Assembly (NCBI RefSeq): GCF_030272615.1
Contig: NC_081409.1
Span: forward strand, 19,284,260-19,348,259
Length of the DNA: 64,000 bases
DNA from: Cryptomeria japonica
Taxonomy: Eukaryota > Streptophyta > Pinopsida > Cupressales > Cupressaceae
Direction: 5' to 3'
Positions 10,986 through 22,649 of the stretch are shown one piece after another. The number at the start of each line of letters is the position of its first letter. Within the stretch, counting starts at the first letter, position 1. The notes below the pieces were generated by a model, which ran no database searches, was not told where the DNA came from, and worked only from the letters and a program-made list of their open reading frames with translations. Position numbers and translations under genes: made by a program.

Positions 10986-13770
10986 ATATTTTGTTTTGAA
11001 ACCTTTTTTTTTTTTAAAATCTGATTAAAATATTCTGAGTTAAAATAATGTATTTCTTTTTGTTAAAAATTAAATACCATAATACAAAGAAAGACGAAAT
11101 AATAAGATTTATTTTCTGCAATAAATGGTTGACAGAGATACAATGAAATTAAACAACAACTATCTTAAATTTAGAATTTATTAAATTAAACTATAGAGAT
11201 GGTTATTTTAACTGTAGACTTTATTTTCTGCAAATAAAATAAAACCGCACATAACATAGAATCACAGATTTAATAGAAGGTAACTTTTACATTTTCATGT
11301 ATAGATCTAAATGTTTTTATTATCAGCCTTTTGCATGCATGCAACATCAATTCTATTTCTTTTCAAATAAATTGTTTCAAATGCGTAAGGGAAATAACAA
11401 TTTTCTTTCTTTTCAGAATATCCTATCCACACAAATATTCATTTCAAACTTTAGGGACTAAAATCAGAAATAATCATTTTCTTTCCTGCAATATAACTTA
11501 AATGACTATTACAAATATTTAAATCTTATCTCCAAGATACTCTTGTCACTTTACAAATAGGTCTCTCATTTCAAATAAATGAGGAAAATACTAAATACAT
11601 ATCCAAATATTTTTTGCAACAACCATTTCCAGCCACATCTACTTGTCCTACTATTTTCTTCTAACAACCTGCAATTACAATCAAAGAGATGACCATGGAG
11701 TGCTCACCTCCCAGCCTAGGCTAACTGGTAGCCACCCCCGAGCTCGGAGAACCAAGCCCTAGACGGGTAACACACATGCAACCACAAAAGACAAGGGAAA
11801 ACAAAATCTCAAACACAATCCCAACCCGGCTACACTGCACCACACATTGTGATGTCTTTTCAAGGGTGGTAGTGGACCAAGTACCTTAAGGAGACTGCAA
11901 GTATGGTAAAACATATAGCCACCTCATGGAAAACCAAATACATCAAGTATAACAACCCCACATTCCTTATGCCCCCCCCAAGGCATTCATGCCTTATTTC
12001 CCTCCTTATGACCCCCAATGCATAAACAAGCCATGTAGCAAGGGTCACATAAAATCCCTTGTGATCACTCTCATAACGAGAGCCTCTCACTCGAGGGCTG
12101 TCACTTCTACCACCCACAAGACCATCCTCTCTCCCAAGAGTAGGAGGTCTTGATTACTCCCAAAACACTTACATTGCATAAGCACAAAAGACCAAATAAA
12201 TTTCCAAGAGATACATGCAAGAAAACTAGTCTTTTACACAAGCATTTGTTTCAAAATAACATGCAATAAGAAAAACGTAACAAGAAAGGTAGAACCAACC
12301 TTAAACTGCCCAAAGGTACGCTAGATTTGTTGAGGATGAGCAGCCCAATTCCACAAGTCTTTTCTTTCTACCCTTAGCCAAATTCTCCAATCCAAAATCT
12401 ATTTTTTTTTTCTTTTCAAAAATTCTTTTGTCTCCAAAAATGGAGAGTGGGTGATTACCCGCAAAATCTCCCTTTCTTGCTTAAGAAGACACTAGCCAGA
12501 GTTCTCACAAGTTTCTAAAACTGAAAAGGAAGGTAAGGTAAAATGGGAAAGCGAACTTTCATTCAAAAAGGAAGGTTAACAACTTAGCTCAAGCCTCCTA
12601 ATTTCAATTTTCGCACAACTTAAAAAAGCCACTTTTTAGGGTGTCTAAATGGTCACATGAGAGTTGAAACATGCCTAAAATTACTCCTAACCCTTAGGTA
12701 TACCTTATGGGCTTTAGGAAACCCTAATAAACTACCCCTAGGAGTCCATTTAACCCTTTTTAAACCCCTCTGAAGTTAATTTTCGGGTCAAACCCAAGTT
12801 GACTACCCAAAAGATTCTCTACCTAAGGCAATTATGGAATCACATTAAATTTAATTGAAAAAGCTATAGTTAAACAATTCCCTCCAAGAGACAAATTTAA
12901 AAACTCAAACATAAATCAACACATGTGTCAAGTGACACAAAGAAAATACTTTTACAAAATTGCACATGAAATCTTATCTCTTGTTGGATTTAAATAAATC
13001 AAATAAGTAACATTTAACACACATGCATCATTTACTATTACGAATAAAATACGACAGAAATGGGGTGTTGTCTCTCCAAATAGACAAACCCTGGTTTTAC
13101 GAACATACATAGGTCTAGGTTTGGTTCTCCATAATATTTTCATGGTCACATGGATATCTTTTCCTACGCCACTCAAATACACATTAGTAATTTCCAATAA
13201 CCTCGTATAATATTAAACACATGAATTAGAATACACATCAAACACTTCGCATACAATTTACATTTGAACAATTCAATATATCTCATATCCAAATAAATCC
13301 ACATAAGCAATTTATCATAATTCTCATAATTTTGATCCACACATAAAACATACATCCTAATTCTATCATCATAGTAAAGTCCTGCAAATCCAATAATGAC
13401 ATACATTATCTCCAATTTATCCTATTCTAGAATCATATAGAGTTCTATATCATAAAGCATATAAATGAAGCATCAACATACATCAATGTTATCCAAATCA
13501 TAGAATCATATAAGTTCTAAATCTAGATATAGCTGACATACGTTAGATCAAGATTATCCAATCAGTGGATCTTTAGGATTTCAAATTCATAACACATCCA
13601 AATGTACACCACCAGGTGAAATAATTCTATAACTTGGCTCAATTACTTTTCTCACCAATCTATCTGTCTAACACAGTCCATTCTATTGAATTATATAGCA
13701 TTTATTAATAGGGTCAAACATGGTCAACTAAGTAAATCAAAGCTTGGTTTGGGGAAGGCCTTACAAAAGA

Positions 13771-14013
13771 GATCAATCCAGACCGGTCAGCAAGATTAAA
13801 CTCAATGAAAATACAAAGATATGATGGAGGCAGTGCAGAACAAATTGTTTTATTGCATCCAACCGGTAACAACTGGGTTACAACATACCGGCTCACAGGC
13901 TTGCTAGAAAAGGTCACAACTGGGACCTTGAATCTTATGATCTATCTTCTTAGCACAGTCTAGCTACTTGATTCTCCAATTGATTTTGATTGATTACATC
14001 CTAATGTGTAATT

Positions 14014-14109
<96 letters not shown>

Positions 14110-14600
14110 CAATCCAAAGGATCCAGTCAACCCAAAAGGGATCAAAACCTGAAGAACAAGACCTAACATGAAAATAACAAGGTCAGGCTCTGCCAAGAGA
14201 TTCATTCAGAAAATCCAAAGGATGAAATGTGGATCACGGGAAAAGATTGGCCACATGCCAAGGAACATCGGAAACACCCAAGGCTCCACAAGATTCAAAA
14301 GGTTCTGGTAGATCGCCAGAATAGGTCCAGGCAACTGGTAACAAAGGAACAACTGATAACAGAAAACTGTCATGGAAACTGGTAGCGATATCTTGCCGGA
14401 AAATGATCCAAATGTGATGTAGTCTAGAAGTAGGAAATATGATCAAGTCTTCAAGTAGAATCCAACTCCATAGGATTTGGTGAACCAAAACTGGGACACA
14501 CAGAAAGGAAAACTGAAACTGCAAACAAAAAACAAAATAGAGAGGAAAATATTTTTTGGCTGATGCAAGATTGCTATGAACTGGGGATTCTCCTGCATCA
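13771..14600 (-). repeat. 3' LTR of the chromovirus (main part)
   Basis: Homologous to 19312-20024 along its length; it starts TGATGCAGGAG on the minus strand at 14600. The remaining 34 bases of the LTR end are at 9054-9087, beyond the 4.68-kb insertion. It is ~0.1 kb longer than the 5' LTR because of the (TA)n(TG)n run. Confidence 0.85.
14018..14108. repeat. Compound microsatellite (TA)n(TG)n
   Basis: About 62 bases of TA followed by about 29 bases of TG inside the 3' LTR; the 5' LTR has only a short ATATG there, so it expanded after insertion. Confidence 0.95.
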
Positions 14601-14639
14601 GACATCCGAGGTTATTGAAAAAGTGAGCCTCTCACTTTG

Positions 14640-15960
14640 TCGGGGTTAGAGGGAAACCAAGGAGGTCTACCTATGCCTGAGAAATCCAAGATGAATCTTC
14701 AACTGGTCTGTCCTTTAACTTCACAAGATATTCCTTATACTCGCTGCTCTAGGTACTATGCCCAATCCTACTGTCCAAAATCTCTTCAATCTAATCCGGT
14801 TCCTTTCAGGGCAATTATTTCTCCAAGTCTGCAACACTATCCTCACTGAATTCTGGTTGATGGTACTCATGAAGATCTGCAATGTTGAATATAGGTGAAA
14901 TACTCAAACTATTCGGTAACTCCACTTCATATGCATTTCCAGAACTGAACTTCCTCAAAATCTTGCAAGGTCCAAACTTCTTCATCTGCAACTTATTATA
15001 AGTTCCAATTAAGAATCTCTCTTTTCTCAGATATACCATCACTTCATCACCAACTTCAAATTCCTTATGTCTCTTCTTCTCATCTGCCTTCTCCTTATAC
15101 TTGTTGTTCATGTCTTCCAAATGTTGTTTAACCTAAATATGCAATACTGCCATGTGATCTGCAAAGTCTTTTGCTTCTGAACTTCTCTGGTCTTCACTGC
15201 TAATGTCTCTCAATTCTGATATCCCTCTAGGATGCACTCCGGTAACAATCTCAAAAGGTGTTTTTCTGGTACTTCTATTCACTAAATTGTTGTAGGCAAA
15301 CTCTTCGTGTGCAAGAATCAAATCCCACCTTCCGGTTTTATCTCCCACTAAACATCTCAACAAATTTCCCAAACTCCGGTTAACAACTTCTATCTGTCCA
15401 TCAGTCTGTGGATGAAAAGTAGAACTGAACTTCAAATTTGTCTTCATCTTCTTCCAAAGTGTTCTCCAAAAATAGCCAACAAACTTAGTATCTCTATCTG
15501 AAACTATGCTCCTAGGTAACCCATGCAATCTCACCACTTCTTCAAAAATAGGTCTGCTACATGAAACGCATCTGATGTCTTCTTACAAGGTATGAAATGA
15601 GCCATCTTCGAGAATCTATCCACTACCACAAATATAGAATCATTCCCTCTTGGTGTCTTAGGTAATCCAAGTACAAAATATATGCTTATATCCTCCCAAG
15701 GTCTTACCGGTATTATCAAAGGTTTATACAATCCCACATTCTAACTACTACCTTTTGCAACTTGACAAACTCTACAACTTTGCATATATCTCTTAACATC
15801 CTTATGAATCTGGGGCCAAAATTACTGCTCACACACCAATGCCATTATTTTGTCAATGCTAAAATGTCCAGCTAAACCTCCACTATGTTTCTCCTTTATC
15901 AGATTCTCCCTCATAAAACTCTTAGGTATGCACAACTGAACTCCTCTGAATAAAATCCCA
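14640..15960 (-). pseudogene. Integrase with C-terminal chromodomain (chromovirus)
   Basis: Right to left: the zinc-binding part (KEKHSGGLAGHF near 15890; CRVCQ near 15770), the catalytic core at 15737-15133 ([43 protein letters not shown], so D, D and E are present), then a C-terminal part at 15120-14815 (VGDEVMVYL ... KFGPCKIL). The last segment, about 14810-14660, reads EILDSRIG ... YKEYLVKLK ... SSWI, a chromodomain, which in this group guides integration to chromatin marks. Several stops and frame changes make it non-functional. Confidence 0.75.
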
Positions 15961-18010
15961 TCCTGAATGAAATAATCTAACCAATTGCTTTTGTCTACCA
16001 TAACCGGTTCTTGACATGCTTTCCAAGGTTTTGCAAAATTCGGCTCTTCATCATACAAAGTCTTCAAATCTTCAAATCCTAATACTGTCACTCTCGTCTC
16101 TTTCAACATATTCCTTCTCCTACTCAATGCATCAACAACTTTGTTATATTTCCCACTTCTATGCTTCAACACAAAGGTGTAGCTCTGCAAGAACTCTACC
16201 CATCTCATATGTCTCTGATTCAACTTACTCTGATTATTCAAATACTGCAAAACTTGATGATCTGTATACAACACAAAGTCCTTAGGCAACAAGTAATGTC
16301 TCCATTTCTTCAAGGATTGAACTATGGCATAAGATTCCTGATCATACACTAAATATCTCCTCCAGGTATCATTCAATTTATCACTGAAATAGGCTACTAC
16401 TCTTCCTTCTTGACTTAAGACTGCTCCTATTGTTGTTCTACTTGCATCACAATCCACTTGAAATACTTTATTGAAATCCGATAAAGCTAACACATGTTGT
16501 TCAGTCACTTTCTGCTTCAACAATTCAAAACTTTTATTTGCTTCGATGGTCCACTTGAATTCCTTTTGATCTCCTCTCATGGTCTCAGTCATAGGGTTAC
16601 AAACTGAACTAAAATTTCTGATAAACTTCCAATAAAACCTAGCCAATCCATTAAATGATCTTACTTCTCCAATGCTTTCCAGTGTAGGCCATTCAACAAT
16701 TGCTTTCACTTTCTCAGGGTCCATCTTCAAACCATCCTCAGATATCACAAATCCCAAATAAAATAACTCATCCTTCATGAAAGTACACTTCTTGATATTG
16801 ATCAATAACTTCTCTTCTCTCAACCTCTGCAAACTTGTCTTAACTGCAACAAATGCTCCTCTTTTGTCCTACTGAAAATCAGAATGTCATCCAAATACAC
16901 AATAAAACACTTACCCAATAATTTCTTCAATATGTCATTCATCAGCCTCATGAAAGTACTCGGTGCATTAGTCAATCCAAAAGGCATCACCAACCATTCA
17001 TGCAGTCCTTCATTTGTCTTAATCTTGTCTTCCACTCATCACCTTCTCTAATCCTGATCTGATGATATCCACTCTTCAAATCTATCTTTGTAAAGTATTT
17101 TGCTCCACTCAAACAGTCCATTATGTCATCCATCCTAGGCAAAGGAAACGAGTATTTCATTGTGATCTTGTTTATTGTTCTTGAATCAGTACACATTCTC
17201 CACTCTTCATTCTTCTTAGGTGCTAATACTATTGGTACTGCATAAGGGCTCAAACTCTCCCTGATCAAACCTTTCTTCAATAGCTCCTGCACTTGTCTAT
17301 TCAGTTCTTCATTCTCTGTCGGTGTCAATCGTTGTGCAACTTTGTTAGGCAAACTAGCTTCGGAAACCAAGTCCATACAATGACTAATATTTCTCATAAG
17401 TGGCAATCCATCAGGTACATTATCTGAAATGATGTCCTCATATTCTGCCAGCAAACCTTTTATCTCTTTTGGGTGTTCTCCTTCTAAATCTAGTCTCTCA
17501 GTATTCTTAGGAATTAAGGCAAAACACACATTTTCATGTCTCGGTCCATCCATGAATTTCCTTCCATCTACTAAATAGATTCTAGCATTCGTACAAACTT
17601 CATTCTTCAAAGGTTCCTCCAAAGGTAACAAGGTTTGCTTCATCCCATTGGCCACAATAGTGTATGTATTCTTTCTTCCATCATGCATTGTCTGTCTATC
17701 AAATTGCCAAGGTCTACCCAACAAAAGATGACAAATATCTATAGGCATAATATCACACAAGACTTCATCATGATAATTCCCAATTTTCAATTTCACCAAA
17801 CATTGTTCACTTACTAACAACTTATGTTCATCCTGAATCCATGCTATCTAATAAGGCTTAGGGTGTTTCAATGTCTCCAATTTCAACTTATTCACCATCT
17901 CTTCTGAAACAAGATTATCTAAACTACCACTATCAATAACAACTTTACAACACTTACTGGATGCCTTACATCTAGTCTTGAAGAGATTGTTCCTCTATAA
18001 GGGCTCTTCG
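15961..18010 (-). pseudogene. Protease, reverse transcriptase and RNase H (chromovirus)
   Basis: A protease remnant lies near 18000-17700 (VIDSGS, then LLLGRPWQFDR). RT is in two frames, 17820-16987 (APKKNEEWRMCTDSR; KIDLKSGYHQIRI) and 17035-16820 ([14 protein letters not shown]; the catalytic YLDDILIFS), joined by a frameshift near 17030. RNase H at about 16460-16100 keeps its acidic residues (CDASR, QESYAIV, YTDHQ). The domain order protease-RT-RNase H-integrase is that of Ty3/gypsy. Confidence 0.8.
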
Positions 18011-18089
18011 CCTCCTCCAGTATGACACAAAGCTCTCCTCGTCATCAATAGTTCTCCATCTTCTGGTTTATTGTCTGAGCCGGTGGGGT

Positions 18090-19140
18090 TTTCTTCCACT
18101 ATTGCTACTCTTCTAGTAGTTTTTGTCTTCTTACACTCAAATGCACAGTGTCCTTCTCTTCCACACTTAAAGCAGGTTCTCTAAATGTCCTCTTGTCTTG
18201 TTTTCCAAAGTTCTCATTCTAGTAACCCTCTGATTCTCTCCTCCGGTAGAAATTTCTATCATCCATCCGGAATGAATTACCTTCTTTGCTTACTTCCTTG
18301 TCCTTGTTTTGATCTTTACTGGTTCCTCTTCCTTTGGTATATCCTCTTCCTCCTTGAAATCTTCCTCCAGTAAACCTTCCACCTCTACCTCTCTATCTAT
18401 GCTCATGTCTTTTGTTTAACTTCTCTTCTACCTTTAGGGCATACTAGTAAGCCTCTTCAACACTCTCCAATTTGATCATACTCAATTCTTCTTGTATAGA
18501 CATCTGTAATCCATTAAAATATCTTGCAACTTGTTCAACTTCATCATAAACATGTCTGGATCTGATGTTCAACTTGTAAAATGCTTTTCTGTACTCCTTC
18601 ACACTAGATTCCTTCTGTCTCAAATTCTGCAACTTCCGGATCAAATCCATTTGATAATTTGTCGGCACAAACTTTGATTTCAATTTTGCAATCATCTGAT
18701 CACATGTCTTAATCTTCTCTTTACCTCTTCTATGTCTATCAAATTGCAAATTCTCCCACCAAATAGATGCATGACCTTTTGATTGAGTACAGGCATATTT
18801 CACCTTCCTCTCTTCTGCAGTGTTTTCAAAATCAAATTACTTCTCCATCTCCGAGATCCAATCCATCAATTAATCCGAATCTAACTTCCCATCATATTTC
18901 AGTGGGGTAAAATGAGGTTCTGTATTCGCCCTACTCAAAACCCTCAAAAACCTTTCCTCATCTGGATCAACCGCCGACAGGTTTGTTTGTTCTGTTGGGG
19001 CTTCTTCTCCTTCATCTTCACTTACATCTTCAATATTTTGGCCTCTTCTCTGGGCTGTCTCCACGGCTTGTAACCAGGCTTCTATTCCTCACAACATCTC
19101 CATCACAACAGGGTCTGTATTCCCACGTGCTCCACCATTC
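18090..19140 (-). pseudogene. Gag with CCHC zinc knuckle (chromovirus)
   Basis: Capsid-type gag reads right to left. An acidic N-terminal part (19064-18870) ends in RVLSRANTEPHFTPLKYDG. The retrotransposon gag domain (18803-18444) has ASIWWENLQFDR and KLKSKFVPTNY. A nucleocapsid knuckle near 18180-18130 reads CFKCGREGHCAFEC. Stops separate the pieces. Gag would package the element RNA. Confidence 0.7.
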
Positions 19141-19253
19141 CTAGCTCCTCTTCGTGCTATCGTTCATACTAGTCCTTTGTAGTCGTAGGTCGGATCCGTA
19201 ATCCACACCCTGTAACAAAATTTTAGGACACGCAACCTCTGAAACGAAACTTC

Positions 19254-19265
19254 GCTTTGATACCA
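19254..19265 (-). other. Primer-binding site (initiator tRNA-Met type)
   Basis: The minus strand reads TGGTATCAAAGC two bases after the 5' LTR end. The usual plant iMet site is TGGTATCAGAGC, so there is one change. Confidence 0.8.
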
Positions 19266-19267
19266 CT

Positions 19268-20024
19268 TGAAGTAGTCACCGGTGAGGAGGGACCTCAAAG
19301 AGAAAAATCTGGACCGATCAGCAAGAGTAAACACAATAGAAACACAAAGATATGATGGAGGCAGTGCAAAATAGATTGTTTTATTGCATGAAATTTGATT
19401 ACATCCAATTGGTAACAACCGGGTTACAACATACCAGCTCACATGCCTTGTAGAATAGGTCACAATCGAGACCTTGAATCTTATGATCTATCTTCTACAC
19501 ACAATCTAGCTACTTGATTCTCTGATTGATTTTGATTACAAATATGTATATCGATCCAAAGGATCCAGTTGGCACAAAAGGGATCAAAACCTGAAGAACA
19601 AGACCTAACATGAAAATAACAAGGTCGGCCTCCGCTAAGAGATTCCTTTGAAATATCCAAAGGATGAAACGTAGATCGCAGGAAAAGGTCGGCCACATGC
19701 CAAGGAACATCGGAAATGCCCAAGGCTCCACAAGCTTCAGAAGGTTCTGGTAGATCACTATAATAGGTCTAGGCAACTGGTAACAGAAATTTGTCATGGA
19801 AACCGGTAGCAATATCTTGTCAAAAAATGATCCAAATGCAATGCGGTTTGGAAGTAAGAAAGATGATCAAGTCTTCAAGTAGAATCCAACTCCACAGAAT
19901 CCGGTGCGCCAAAACTAGGACACACAGAAAGGAAAACTGAAACTACAAACTAAAAACAAAACAGAAAGGAAAATGTGTTTTGGCCGATGCAAGATTGCTA
20001 TGGATTGGGGATGCTCCTGCATCA
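19268..20024 (-). repeat. 5' LTR of the chromovirus (757 bp)
   Basis: Starts TGATGCAGGAGCATCC at 20024 and ends ACTTCA at 19268 (minus strand). Followed by the PBS. The flank 20025-20029 is GTTTT, the TSD shared with 9049-9053. Confidence 0.88.
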
Positions 20025-20029
20025 GTTTT

Positions 20030-21766
20030 CCTCCACCACGAGTTTTTCTAGCCCTTACCCTCTAACCATTTTGGTAATTTGGATATCTATATTGAACTCT
20101 TGGACTTTGTTAATCTACCTACATATCCTTCTTGTCACTTCTAATTGAACAAAGATGTCTTTCACAACTGCATTAGGTACATATGCTATTACTTTTGCTC
20201 CCACAAGATATGGTTTGAAATTTTTGACAACCTTTACCAATGCATAAGCCTGCTTTTCTTCCATGTCATGTTTTAATTCTGCAACTTGAAGAGACTTTCT
20301 ATAAAATTCTAAGAGCTTCTCATATCCTTCATTATTCTTTTGAAGCATTACAGTGCAATTGTATGAAAAGAGACAAAGGAGAAAATTTGAAAAGGCTTGC
20401 TAAAGTCTAGGGACTTGAACATTGGAGCCTCTTTGATTGTTCTTTTGATGGCCTCAAAAGCATCCATTGCTTCAACAATCCAATTAATCTTATCTCCCTT
20501 GTTCAACATCTCAAATAAGGGTTTCACAATCTTGAAAAAATTAGAGATAAACCTCCTAACAAAATTGATTTGGCCAAATAATGATTGAATGGATTTCACA
20601 GTCTTTGGGATAGGTATTTTATCTATTGTTGTTACTCTTTCTAGATCCATCCTAATCCCATCCTTTGAAACTATGTGACCCAAGATTTTACCTTCAGTAA
20701 CAGCAAAGTTTCACTTTTTAGGGTTCAAAGAAATCCCATACTCAAGGGCCCTGATTAATATCTTCTCAAGATGGAGGTAATAGTCTTCTACTTTCTTTGT
20801 AAATGCTGTCAAATTCTCCTGGTAAACTACCATAATAGTGTCAATCAAAAATTTGAGAATACCACATCCATGGCTCTCTGAAAGGTAGCACCGACATTGG
20901 TTAATCCAAATGACATTCTTACATATACATATGTTTCCTAAGGTGTGGCAAATGCAATTTTGTATACTTAAGGGCCTTGATTGATATCTTCTCAAGATGG
21001 AGGTAATAGTCTTCTACTTTCTTTATAAATGCTATCAAATTATCATGGTAAACTACCATAATAGTGTCAATCAAAAATTTGAGAATACCACATCCATGGC
21101 TCTCTGAAAGGTAACACTGACATTGGTTAATCCAAATGACATTCTTACATATACATATGTTTCCCAAGGTGTGGTAAATACAATTTTGTATTGCTTAGAT
21201 TCTTTTATTTTAACCTAGTTGTATCTCAAAATTCCATCCATCATTGACAATAACTCACAACCTGTCACCTTTTGCAACATGACCTCTATATTTGGGAGCG
21301 GGTAGTTATTTTTTAGTGAGGACATGTTTAGGTTTATAAAATCCACACATAGCCTTAAATCCTCATTCTTCTTGCCAACTGGAACTAAATTTGAGACCCA
21401 AGTAGAATGTCTGATTGATTTAGTGATCCCACCATCTCTAGGTTTCATAAGCTCCTTCAACATTTTTTATCTTAACACTGGGTTGATTGGTATTTTCTTT
21501 CGTTTGAAAGGTTTTTCCTTGGGATCCAAAGGAATATCATGTTGAAATAAATCTTCTCTATATGCCTTTAGATCATCATATGGCCAAACAAAGGCATGTT
21601 TGTATTTCCTCAATAGTACTATCAGCATGGTCCTAATTTGTGGACTAATCCTTTTGCTAATGTATACCTTCTTTAGAGATGATTTAGTGCCCAAATTTAT
21701 CTCCTCCAAGTCTTCCTTACTAATTGGGGTAGGTCTCATTGCTTGACCATCATTTCCATCAAACAC
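20030..21766 (-). pseudogene. Reverse transcriptase and RNase H of the Tat-like element
   Basis: The RT N-terminus is at 21766-21467 (KYKHAFVWPYDDLKAY). Fingers and palm lie at 21463-21215 (WVSNLVPVGKKNEDLRLCVDF). The expected catalytic YLDD region near 20830 is altered (IDTIMVVYQ). The connection is at 20683-20348 (LGHIVSKDGIRMD; QINFVRRFISNF). Gypsy RNase H at 20348-20030 runs to VRGQGLEKL, where the chromovirus insertion begins. A 226-bp tandem duplication in the palm and several stops make it inactive. Confidence 0.75.
20741..21192. repeat. 226-bp tandem duplication inside the RT
   Basis: 20741-20966 and 20967-21192 are two near-identical adjacent copies of the RT palm segment (both encode DYYLHLEKI and ESHGCGILKFL on the minus strand). 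The unit is not a multiple of three, so it also shifts the frame. Confidence 0.9.
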
Positions 21767-21777
21767 CCTCTCTAGTG

Positions 21778-22600
21778 CTACAAGTCTCTTTGGAATCTTA
21801 TTAGTCTTGAATTGAACAACTTCATTCCCAACACTATCTCCTTACCATAAATAACTTCAACAAAATTGTTAAAGTCTATTTCTTGATTCTCATTCTCATC
21901 AATACAAAAGAGGAATTTGAGTAAGTCGTCATTATTATTAAAAACTTGCCAATTACAAATGTTGTCTGGGCTAAAGGGCCTGGTTTTTACTTCAACACTT
22001 GATATTTTGGCCAGAGTGATATCATTACTCTTTAAGGCAATTTTTGCCAAGAAATCTGCCATGATATTTTTGATCTCTCCATCCACTCTATGGAAAAGGT
22101 ATCAAAGAGTTCTATTAAATCCCATACGTCACATTTATATTGTTTCAACCTCTTGTTTTTGGAGGAATAATTTGATCCAATTACTGTCAAGATCTTGATT
22201 CCATGTTTAGTGGCTATGTTAAGGCCTAAGAGTAGTGCTTCATACTCAACAACATTGTTTGTGCATTCAAACAACAACTAAAAGGAATACTTGAATGTTT
22301 TATCACTAGGTGCAATGGAAATTACTCCTACCCTTGAACCCTCTTCACTAAAATCCCCATCAAAGTACATTTGTCATAACCCTTCTTGATCACTCTATAT
22401 TTCTTTACTAATAGGGTCTGTGTTCTCAAGCAATGGTTGTGATGACTCATTTTGAAGTTATCCATGTCATCATCACATAAGCATACCATATCACTTGTCA
22501 GGTTTATATGCTCAACCGTAGTTGGGGATCTTGACTCCCTTTCCAATTTAACCTCATTTCCATTTACTAGTATAGTGGCATAAGACAAATCTAAGTGCAC
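21778..22600 (-). pseudogene. Second (archaeal-like) RNase H domain upstream of RT
   Basis: The minus strand gives FECTNNVVEYEALLLGLNIA, WDLIELFDTFSIEW and then VKTRPFSPDNICNWQVF. These match the extra RNase H found in plant Tat-type Ty3/gypsy polyproteins (TNN-x-AEYEALL-x-GL; WDLI) and the linker that follows it. Here it precedes the RT, and an ordinary RNase H follows the RT, so the element encoded two. A further frame (22600-22328) extends it 5'. Frameshifts and stops break it. The family match is from memory of motifs, not a search. Confidence 0.6.
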
Positions 22601-22649
22601 ATTACCCCCTACAATATCACATGTTTGGGGTCGGGTGTCACAGTTTATC

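Larger units (their letters stand above)
9088..13765 (-). mobile_element. 4.68-kb non-coding TG...CA unit (very long solo LTR or LARD-like)
   Basis: The unit starts TGTCATGCCC and ends CCTTACA on the plus strand, and is flanked by AAAGA at 9083-9087 and 13766-13770. It splits the 3' LTR of the surrounding chromovirus, whose other LTR (19268-20024) reads straight through the site, so the bounds are well supported. It has no ORF of recognisable content and no second LTR pair. It contains a GC-rich palindromic island (10.33-10.62 kb) and a (TA)n tandem duplication. The minus orientation is a guess from the TGTAAGG start. Confidence 0.65.
9054..20024 (-). mobile_element. Chromodomain Ty3/gypsy retrotransposon, degenerate, with a nested insertion
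   Basis: Complete by structure. The 5' LTR is 19268-20024 and the PBS 19254-19265. Gag, protease, RT, RNase H, integrase and a chromodomain run from 19.1 to 14.6 kb, and the 3' LTR lies at 14600-13766 plus 9087-9054. The TSD GTTTT flanks it (9049-9053 and 20025-20029). The 3' LTR is split by a 4.68-kb unit. Coding is broken by many stops and shifts, so it cannot move by itself. It is inserted in the RNase H-integrase junction of the older Tat-like element. Confidence 0.85.
5933..22615 (-). mobile_element. Fragmented Tat-like Ty3/gypsy element, host of several insertions
   Basis: Pieces of one pol gene lie in the right order and orientation on the minus strand: extra RNase H (22600-21778), RT and RNase H (21766-20030), RNase H-integrase linker (9048-8834), integrase (7133-5933). 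The gaps are exactly filled by insertions with 5-bp TSDs (GTTTT at 9049-9053 and 20025-20029; AGTAG at 7134-7138 and 8834-8838). Removing these returns a normal domain order. No gag, protease or LTRs were found. Many stops and frameshifts make it the oldest layer of the left block. Confidence 0.75.
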
